Shown here: one piece after another, positions 55,066 through 64,000 of the stretch
Position numbering within the stretch: position 1 is the stretch's first letter
Layout: the number at the start of each line of letters is the position of its first letter
Assembly (NCBI GenBank): GCA_015179045.1
Contig: WHUZ01000039.1
Span: 372,001-436,000, forward strand
From: Kalaharituber pfeilii
Lineage: Eukaryota; Ascomycota; Pezizomycetes; Pezizales; Pezizaceae
Direction: 5' to 3'
Length of the DNA stretch: 64,000 nt
Position numbers and translations under genes: made by a program
Notes under the pieces: generated by a model
Databases searched by the model: none
What the model was told of the DNA's origin: nothing
The model's input: only the letters and a program-made list of their open reading frames with translations

Positions 55066-55278
55066 TCGAGGGCCTGGAAGTTCAAGATAGGGAACGCGGA
55101 TGAACCACATTGCCGGTGGTGCGGCAAGGAAGAGGAAACGACAGATCACATCTGGGAAAGGTGCGAAGTGTGGAAGAGAGGGTGGCTAGGGAGGCTAGAG
55201 ATGAAAAATAAGCTTCCGGCAGGGAAGCAGGTCGCCATTTGTGGAAATGATGATATGGGTAGCAATGATGATGTATGA
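55066..55278 (+). mobile_element. LINE C-terminal fragment, second lineage
   Basis: The plus strand reads RAWKFKIGNADEPHCRWCGK then EEETTDHIWERCEVWKRGWL and runs to TGA at 55276. The C-x2-C-x8-H-x4-C knuckle (CRWCGKEEETTDHIWERC) is the typical end of a LINE ORF2 but differs from the CSCGE type of the other LINEs here, so it is another family. About 110 bp later a TCCCTAGGGTATACGGGTAA hairpin and AT-rich tail (55353-55398) may be its 3' end. Confidence 0.65.
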
Positions 55279-55553
55279 TAAATATTTTGTTGGAGGCAAT
55301 CAGTTGATCTTTTGTTATGTATTTTATTATCTCCTTTGTAACTAAACTTGTGATCGTCCCTAGGGTATACGGGTAATAATATATATATATATTTAAAAGA
55401 AATACCCGGAAGTTCATATCACAATATCAGTATGTGTAGATTCTGTACCCTCAATTGCATACTTAACTAAGAAACCGAATTTATCATACTAGAATACTAC
55501 TAACATACACAAACAGATAAACCTTCTGCAGCTGACTTCAAACGGATCAACAT

Positions 55554-55617
55554 CGCCATAGCCCATAGGGCGGCACGCGATTAATGATATTGAAAAATAA
55601 AAAAAGAATAAAAAAAC
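55554..55617 (+). mobile_element. Micro-retroposon, family Y, downstream of NLR3
   Basis: TCGCCATAGCCCATAGGGCG then GCACGCGATTAATGATATTG and an A-rich tail. Flanks ATCAACAT and ATCAACGA suggest a short target duplication. It lies about 215 bp past the NLR3 stop, antisense to it. Confidence 0.7.
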
Positions 55618-55833
55618 TATCAACGATTCATTCATACACAAGAACACACATCCAAAATTAAAAAGGAAATCCACCTCGCTCGAAGTACATAGATATAGAA
55701 ACCCGGCAAAAACATGCAAACGCTCACAACTTCCTTGCCAATAGAAATGAAACGGAGAGTAGAAAGAACGATCTTAGAGATTAACTCGAGCAGCAGTACA
55801 GAAATAGATTTAAGGCATACAAACGACCGCCGC

Positions 55834-58800
55834 CTACTCCTTGTTATGATTTTCAAGCTTTGAACGTAACATCGCCACAATTTCGTCGTGCCCACGCTTC
55901 ATGGCGTAGTCCAAGGCAGTCTCGGAAGCGGCATTGGTCTTCGTAATGTCAATTTTGTCGTGTGAAAGAAGCAGCTCTATTACCTTGGCATGGCCACCGT
56001 AAGCCGCCATGTGCAACGGCACGTCACCATTGGTATCGCCGCAGTTGATATCAATGTTGTTGGCTGCTAGGAGGAGCTTGACCACCTTATCGTGTCCTGC
56101 TTTAGCTGCATTATGCAGTGGTGTCGCACCTTCGTTGTTCGCCGTATTGATGTCGACCCTGCCATCCTGTAGCAGTAATGCAACCACCTTGTCGTGCCCT
56201 TCATCTGCTGCAGTATTCAGTGGTGTCCATCCATTTCCGCTAACCGTATGGATATGGACCTTGCTGTTTGCCAGCAGGAGCTTCACCACGTTGTCGTGAC
56301 CTGCGTCTGCTGCAGTATTCAGTGGTGTCCAGCCGTCCTCGGTAGCCAAATTGACATCAACCCTATCGTCTGCCAGCAGTAGCTTCATCACCTTATCATG
56401 CCCTTTGTCAGCTGCAGAATTCAGTGGTGTCTGGCTGCTATTGCTCGCCAAATTGACATCAAACCTATCGTCTGCCAGCAGTAGCTTCACTACCTCATCG
56501 TGCCCTGCATTCGCTGCAGAGTTCAGTGGTGTCAAGCTGTTATCATTCATCAAATTGACATCAACCCTATCGTCTGCCAGCAGTAGCTTCACCACCTTAT
56601 CGTGCCCTTTGTCAGCTGCAGACTTCAGTGGTGTCCAGCCGTCCTCGGTAGCCAAATTGACATCAACCCTATCATCTGCCAGCAGTAGCTTCACCACCTT
56701 ATCGTGCCCATTGTAAGCCGCAGTATTTAATGGTGTCGCACTATTCTTATTAGCCAAATTGACATTAACCCTGTCATCTGCCAGCAGTAGCTCCACCACC
56801 TCATCGTGCCCTGCGTTCGCTGCAGAATTTAGTGGTGCCCAGCCATCCTCGGTAGCCAAATTGACATCAACCCTATCGTCTGCCAGCAGTAGCTTCACTA
56901 CCTTATCGTGCCCTTTGATAGCTGCAGAATTCAGTGGTGTCCAGCCGTTTGTAGTAGCCAGATTGACATCAACCCTATCGTCTGCCAGCAGTAACTTCAC
57001 TACCTCTTCATGCCCTTCGTCCGCTGCAGACTTTAGTGGTGCCCAGCCATCCTCGGTAGCCAAATTGACATCAACCCTATCATCTGCCAGCAGTACCTTC
57101 ACCACCTTATCGTGCCCTTTTCCAGCTGCATTATTCAGTGGTGTCCAGCTGTTATTGTTCGCCAAATTGACATCAACCCTATCGTCTGCCAGCAGTAGCT
57201 TCACTACCTCTTCATGCCCTTCGTACACTGCAGAATTTAGTGGTGCCCAGCCATCCTCGGTAGCCAAATTGACATCAACCCTATCATCTGCCAGCAGTAG
57301 CTTCACCACCTTATCGTGCCCATTGTAAGCCGCAGTATTTAATGGTGTCGCACTATTCTTATTAGCCAAATTGACATTAACCCTGTCATCTGCCAGCAGT
57401 AGCTCCACCACCTCATCGTGCCCTGCGTTCGCTGCAGAATTTAGTGGTGCCCAGCCATCCTCGGTAGCCAAATTGACATCAACCCTATCGTCTGCCAGCA
57501 GTAGCTTCACTACCTTATCGTGCCCTTTGATAGCTGCAGAATTCAGTGGTGTCCAGCCGTTTGTAGTAGCCAGATTGACATCAACCCTATCGTCTGCCAG
57601 CAGTAACTTCACTACCTCTTCATGCCCTTCGTCCGCTGCAGAATTTAGTGGTGCCCAGCCATCCTCGGTAGCCAAATTGACATCAACCCTATCGTCTGCC
57701 AGCAGTAGCTTCACCACCTTATCGTGCCCTGCATTCGCTGCAGAATTCAGTGGTGTCCAGCTGTTATTGTTCGCCAAATTGACATCAACCCTATCGTCTG
57801 CCAGCAGTAGCTGCACTACCTCTTCATGCCCTTCGTCCGCTGCAAAATTTAGTGGTGCCCAGCCATCCTCGGTAGCCAAATTGACATCAACCCTATCGTC
57901 TGCCAGCAGTAGCTTCACTACATTATCGTGCCCTTTGTCAGCTGCAGACTTCAGTGGTGTCCAGCCGTCCTCGGTAGCCAAATTGACATCAACCCTATCG
58001 TCTGCTAGCAGTAGATTCACCACCTTATCGTGCCCTTTCTCAGCTGCAGAATTCAGTGGTGACCAGCCGTTCTTGTTCACCAAATTGGCATCAACCCTAT
58101 CGTCTGCCAGCAGTAGCTTCACTACCTCTTCATGCCCTTCGTACACTGCAGAATTTAGTGGTGCCCAGCCATCCTCGGTAGCCAAATTGACATCAACCCT
58201 ATCGTCTGCCAGCAGTAGCTTCACTACATTATCGTGCCCTTTGATAGCTGCAGAATTCAGTGGTGACCAGCCGTTCTTGTTCACCAAATTGGCATCAACC
58301 CCATCGTCTGCCAGCAGTAGCTTCACTACCTCTTCATGCCCTTCGTCCGCTGCAGAATTTAGTGGTGCCCAGCCATCCTCGGTAGCCAAATTGACATCAA
58401 CCCTATCGTCTGCCAGCAGTAGCTTCACTACATTATCGTGCCCTTTGATAGCTGCAGAATTCAGTGGTATCCAGCCGTCCTCGGTAGCCAAATTGACATC
58501 GACCCTATCATCTGCCAGCAGTAGCTTCACCACCTTATCGTGCCCTTTGTTAGCTGCAGAATTCAGTGGTGTCCAGCTGTTATTGTTCGCCAAATCATTG
58601 ATATCAACCCTATCGTCTGCCAGCAGTAGCTTCACTACCTCATCGTGCCCTTCATCTGCTGCAGTATTTAATGGTGTCCAGCCGTCTTCATCAGCCATAT
58701 TCACATCAACCCTGTTCGTTGCTAGCAGAGCATCAACCACCTTGCTATGTCCCTCTTCAGCTGCTACCCATAGTGCTGTCCTGCCATAGTTATCAACTAT

Positions 58801-61800
58801 ATTAACATTGACCTTGTCATTCATAAGCAGCAGCTCAACCACTTTGTTATGCCCTTTATTAGCAGCAGTATGCAGGGGTGTCCAGCCATCTTTATTCGTG
58901 CAATTGATATCAACCCTGTCATATGTAGCTACCATGTCCACCACCTCTGCATGCCCATTATGTGCTGCTGCCCACAACGGAGTTATATTTTTCATGCATG
59001 ATCCAACGGTCTTATCAACTAAATTTATGTCAATTTCTGCAGCCCTAACCCAGAATCTTTTAAAAAGGGGTATATTTCCATTCCATGCTGCAGCAGTTAA
59101 ACAAATTCTGAGAAATGCTTCTGGTAGAGAGAAAATGAAGTTTGGATCCCGTAAAATGTATTCTTCAACTAACTCTCTCAAATCAAAAACCACAGCTGCT
59201 ACATAGAATGATCCACTCCCAGAAGCTGCATGAATATTGCGTTTCAAGGAAAAGTCTAACACTGATGGATAGTTCTCGAAATTCCAGAATGTATTGAAAA
59301 TAGGGTAATAGCATAAAGTGTTTGAGTAATCTGTGCCCTTTTCCCAATCAAAGTATTGGTATAGTTTATTTGTGATGTGATTCTTCGCAACTTTGGCATG
59401 GACTCCCCAATAGCAAAAAGAGTACCATAGAAAAGGGAAATGACATCTCAATTTTATGCCATCCCATTGAGCATCCTGGTATGCTTTACCTCGGTCCATT
59501 GTTAGGTATGCCAGACACACAAGTGTAATAGTAGAATGTGCTACAGAAATTAGCTCAATAGGTGAACTTAGGTTATAAGTACTTGGAAGCAATAGGCCTG
59601 GATTTTTGTAAAAGTACTCTCTGGCGCTATCATGAATAAAGCGGATAATAAACTTATTTCTAAAGATAGTGTCAGTCGATGTCTGCTTTCATTTCTATTA
59701 TCTAATAGCAAATCAATACTCACGCCTTATTCTGTATAGTATCTTTGTGCTCTTCCTCGATTAGTAAACCTGCACAATTTGAAAGCAAGTCCACTTTATC
59801 CATTCTGTCATCACTGTCAAAGCCAGTATCTTCATTTGTAGCAAGCGCGTCCAAGAGTGCATCAGGTTCCAACCAGTCAAAAGTAAATGTGACCAGCATA
59901 AGAGCTTTCTGGATTGTTGTCCAGCACGCTGTATGGTGCTCTTTGACTCGGGTGATTGTATTGTAATATGTATGTTCTAGACCTTTAGGGAGATTGCCCA
60001 GAGCCTCCTTAAGTTGTCTGCGGGTAAGTATGTTGGCAACAGACGCAAGATGAAGCTCGGCAATTAAGAACCTTCACAATGTTAGTTCAAGTATTTAGAA
60101 TACAATGAGAATCCGGGAATACTTACATCCCACCTGCGTTCTGTACAATTTTTTGCACAACCTCTTCTCGAATATTTGTATCAGTACTGACAAGGCGGTA
60201 AAGTTTTTCACCCGTCTTTGAAAATCCTTCAATTTTTGCATTGAGGTACAACGTAATATCACTGTTCTTGGCTCTTATCTCCAGGCATGAGAAACCCTTT
60301 TCTATAAAGAATTCCTTACATTCCTGATCAGGCCGAGCTGTTGCAAGAAGCTGTATATTTTTGCAAGAGTTGATGAGATCAAGCAAGTGGCTGCGTATTA
60401 GTTCACGCTGATATGGGCATTCATCTAATGCATCAACTATTAGGAAAATCTTCTTAAGTCCAGAAGCACATTTCTTAATCCGTTCCATAACCTCTGTAAG
60501 AGGCAGATTGCGTTTCTCTTTTTCCCAATATTTAGCATAAAGCTCGCTGAGATCAGGTGTAACGTAGCAACACCTTTCCAGTTGGTGTAGAATACTTCCA
60601 AGGAGGTTCGGTATAGTCTGAGCCTGTTTGTTGCCATAATTGCAATACAAGAAAGCAATTGCAACTGAGTGATTGCCAGACTGTTTGGCCCGATAAATAT
60701 CGCTCAAATGCTGAATCACAAGAGACCTATAGAAAGGTTTTGATTAATATGTAGTACGAAAAAAAAACCTGATAGAAGAGATAAGATAACCGTACGTAAG
60801 CGTAGTTTTCCCAGCGCCAGCTATATGTCTAGTCAGCTGACTCTAGTCACTTCACCACCTCTAGCAATAGGGGACAAACGCATTCCATAACAAAACAATG
60901 CTCTGACCTCCCCTTGTAGCCACTTGCTGAATTTTTCATCCTCCAGAAGCCACTTCCCAGTACCAGGCTCAAGTTTTGCATAGATATTATCTTGTACGCT
61001 CCAAAACGTTAAGGGAGATAACCATTCATATGCTTTTTGTCTGGTTTTATCTGTCCCGTAAAAAAGTGTTTAGCTACTTGAGTACCAATAAGCTCATTCA
61101 GTCCTGCGGAGTGTTATTATACCTTCAAGATTGCTGTGTATTCTATCTGCAACAGTTCTGGATTTCACCACAATATTGATGTTAGTAAGTCCTGAGCCCT
61201 GATCTAAACCTCAAAACTAGATGCAATGCATACCTTACGAGTCCCATATTGTTATCTATGTCTGTCACTTTACCGAGTGTGTTTGACGAAATCTCTCTAG
61301 CAGAAATATCAAAATGGTTAGCATGATTATTCATCATTCGATCATCAACATATTTTGTGATAGATTACATATGCTCAAGTTGCAGCATTTTGTGCAGCAC
61401 ACTGGTGATTGTTTCAAGTGATTGTAAAAGTTCCTTGAATTCATCCTCTTGAAAGGGCCACGCCCATCGATGCACCAATGTTTTGAGGGTAGAAGGTTTC
61501 TCCGCCGCGGAAGAGGGTGTTTGCATAGAAGGAGCCTGGAAGTTCCCCAATCCAGTTCCTGGTTGAGGCGGATTGAAAGCAGTCGTAGGACTTAGGTAAA
61601 CATTACTGCCGGGTTTGCGTACTAGCGGGGGAAATGGGATCCATTGTTTGATCCGATCTCTCTTCCTTCGTTTCTTCATTCCAACAGGATCACAAGATAC
61701 TCCGCCTGAGGTTATATTTCCGGTAAGGTCACTAGTAGTTGAGCTTGCAAGAGATATAACGGAGCTTGAATTGGAGATGGTGATATGAGCTTGACTGTCA

Positions 61801-62108
61801 ATGACCGTTGAATCTTGACCCTCAACAGTAATCGCAGGCTGCTCCATGAGTTTCTGTAGCTTTGGCTCTTGAAGGATCGCATTTATTTTTTGGAGGATAT
61901 TGTGCTGCAGCTGAAGGCTATGCTCCGCTTCATCTGAAACTTGGTTGTGTTGCATTCTGTCCGCCACCTTCTGTGTATATTCTATGTATAAGTCAAATTG
62001 CTGGATAAGTTGTTGGCAGGAATCCGGAGCATCCTGGACGTTCTTGAGATATTTAATGAATTGGATTGCTAAAGGCACAATGCCTAGTGCAATTCCAGCG
62101 GCATCCAT
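55834..62108 (-). CDS. NLR-type STAND receptor 3: fungal N-terminal domain, NACHT, 31 ankyrin repeats
   Basis: Eight exons (61369-62108, 61234-61296, 61123-61157, 60880-61050, 60796-60820, 60127-60726, 59724-60071, 55834-59659) join in frame to 1935 aa. Start MDAAGIALGIVPLAIQFIKY, WAWPFQEDEFKELLQ near residue 225, P-loop GAGKTT in the 25-nt exon, LIVDALDE, LLATARP, winged-helix RFIHDSAREYF. From about residue 886 the rest is 31 ankyrin repeats. Repeats 4-27 are nearly uniform (GHDKVVKLLLADDRVDVNLA; TEDGWAPLNSA), whereas the first three and the last four are diverged. Exon 3 is 21 nt shorter than in NLR1 because the acceptor lies further in; the frame is kept. The homogeneous array suggests unequal exchange or gene conversion, a pattern known for fungal incompatibility-type receptors. 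Ligand unknown. Confidence 0.92.
55900..58990 (-). repeat. 102-bp ankyrin repeat array in NLR3
   Basis: About 31 units of 102 bp. A higher-order unit of 612 bp (six repeats) is visible: the DNA from 56759 repeats from 57371 with few changes. Neighbouring repeats often alternate between GHDKVV...TEDGW and GHEEVV...NNNSW types, a 204-bp dimer. Confidence 0.9.
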
Positions 62109-64000
62109 GTTGACTAGATGGGGTATCTGGCTTGTGTGAGTTGAAGTCGCCTGAAGTGAAGCTGGAGGGTCCGGTATTAGAAGATTAGGATTCGAAAGCA
62201 CTGAGTATGGAATTGATCGGATGAATAACTAATCTGTGTGTTTTGTACAAGAAAATAAAGACACTTAAAAGTGGAAAGAAACCCACTCAGTAAGTACGAG
62301 TTTAAGCCTGAAGTCGAGCCAGGGTCAGCTTCGAGGACCAATAATATTGGCCTTTCATATCGTAATACATCAATTTTGGAAGACGTTTACCTCTCAAAAC
62401 ACTGTTAGCCCTGCAGGCTCTGGCGCATTGCTATGGGAATTATCATGTACGTATGGTTCGTAACTTTTCAGCTTACAACACCGGGCAACTGTTAGTCCGC
62501 ATCTCTGGAGTGTGTGAGACGCGCAGCCCAGTGTCACTTTGCTATTAAAAACAAGCAATTCAACCGCAAATGCTCTAAAATTAATTTGATTCAACATTTA
62601 ACTACTGCAGCTTGATTCACAATATTTCCCACAGTTGCGCTTACAATTTTATTCGTTATTTTGCCGATCTATTTTTAATTATGTTGTTTGCGGTAGGGCG
62701 AAGTTGCGCAGCTGTATCTCATGCACGTTATCCATCGCCGAAAAGTAACTATTTACAGCCAAAAAATTGAATTGAGCGATGATTTTTGGTCATCGATAGT
62801 AACTGAGCAAGAGCTCCCTGTCCCAATAGGACATCAAAGATTTTCAGGATCCTGTGCTTCTCCAGATCCTCGCAGGCAATCTGATCATTGCGCTCACCCT
62901 TCCCTTCCCTTCCCAGCTTACCCCGCTTGATACTGTCTGGAACACCCGCATACAGAACATACAGCTGAAGCTAGCTACTCTGCTAGAGCCTTCACTTACA
63001 GCATATAATATACAAGCGGTGCTAGCGATGCAGAGCAGTTAAAAGAATGCTGTTTGATGAGCACAAGTCAGGCAGCTACCGTATTGATTGATATGCATAA
63101 GTACCAGCAGCTCATGATACGGTCACGCTTGCACGCACAGCAATCGACAGTAACCATTCACTCCGCAACGTCTGCAGCGTACCCTGCCGCTATGACCGCA
63201 CACAATCAACCCATCATGCAAAACATTGCCTGCATTCTGTGGCAGAGTGGTATTGGCAACCTCCCCGCTTCTAATTTTGGTTTTATTTTTTACTTTTTTT
63301 TTTTTTTTTCTTTTTTTTCAGTTTCTAATGTGATCACAAATAATACTCCTGCAACAATCCTGAGTCTACGTTCTTTTTCAATGAAAACAAGCCCCACAAA
63401 GTTTCCGCCTGGTGGGGAAGCAATCTTAAAAATCCCTCTCCATTGGGTCTAAGTTACAAAGAACAAAAGCCTGATCTATGTCCTTGTGACAAAGCCTCTT
63501 GTTGCATATTGTTGTGCCTGGATTGAGATTAGCACAGAACAAATACAGCAGCCCAGGAAGGAGGAAACCGAAAGCTTAGAGTTTCAGTCTTAAACCAATT
63601 ATCTTTTTTTCCCCCGCAGCTTCGATTGTTTGGTTCAGAGAATCATCGAAGCTCTACCTAAAATGCCCTGAATAGTAACTACTGTATCCGTTTTTAGATA
63701 GCACGGCATTCAGTTGCTTGGCCTTCACTACTAGTATTCTCTAGTGTATTAGATGCTATAATAGAGTAAGTTAATTCTATCCCTGCCTTATTGCCATCTT
63801 CCAAGCTACAGTATATGAATGTTCATACAGATATACACTCTCATGTACTGCCACAAGACACATATATAATAATGTTCTTTTTGGTCTATATGGTGATTTA
63901 GGCAGACAGACATAAGGTGTTTGTAAAGAGGGCGACGGGGGCTTATAATTATGATGAGGAAAGCGAAGGAATCAAGCGCTGAACGAAAAAGGAAATAAAA
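62109..64000. other. NLR3 upstream flank and intergenic DNA to the window end
   Basis: Presumed NLR3 promoter next to 62108. A T-rich run is at about 63273-63320 with TTCTAAT on both sides, possibly a worn retroposon tail. No gene is supported, and the short frames lack motifs. Confidence 0.4.

Noticed and set aside
56351..58789. Long open frames (up to 472 codons) on the plus strand across the NLR3 ankyrin array
   Set aside because: The 102-bp unit is a multiple of three, so one stop-free antisense frame repeats automatically. The serine/threonine-rich product has no domain and the sense gene is certain.

Overview
The window looks like repeat-rich intergenic and accessory DNA from a filamentous fungus, most likely a Pezizomycotina ascomycete. 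The evidence is the genes split by 50-130 bp GT-AG introns, NACHT/ankyrin STAND receptors with the fungal N-terminal domain, Tad-like LINEs, Copia and Gypsy relics, and a Fot1/Pogo transposon. I see no rRNA, tRNA or CRISPR. The species cannot be told from sequence alone.

Host-type genes are few. Three paralogous NLR-type receptors lie on the minus strand at 4198-9364 (1465 aa, 17 ankyrin repeats), 15766-19158 (996 aa, 4 repeats) and 55834-62108 (1935 aa, 31 nearly homogenised repeats). I reconstructed all three from exon junctions and each keeps one open frame. All three place the P-loop of the NACHT ATPase in a 25-nt micro-exon. Other genes are an F-box protein with an XPA-like cysteine module (11342-13282, +), a PD-(D/E)XK nuclease-like protein (48323-49486, -) and a five-exon gene resembling the fungal DUF6532 family (33137-34559, -), which also occurs as broken copies nearby. 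Two further small candidates are weak.

The rest is mobile DNA. A Tad-like LINE fills 1-2914. A 5'-truncated LINE with a perfect target duplication lies at 45225-47471. Another LINE fragment (30441-31762) is itself split by a solo LTR and sits inside an ORF1-only LINE derivative (about 29972-32045). A Copia element with both LTRs and an internal inversion occupies 36097-37778, a dead Pogo element 38426-40624, and inverted-repeat elements 27650-29463, 35303-35930 and 40977-41804. A Gypsy relic is at 32032-32752, and an unclassified repeat family has a pyrimidine-rich body (four copies).

The most unusual signal is a set of about eleven very short retroposons. Each is a LINE 3'-end hairpin of about 40 nt plus a poly(A) tail, several with clear target-site duplications, and within a family they begin at nearly the same base. 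One lies in an intron of the first NLR gene. LINE-tail insertions also lie a short distance downstream of the stop codons of all three NLR genes.
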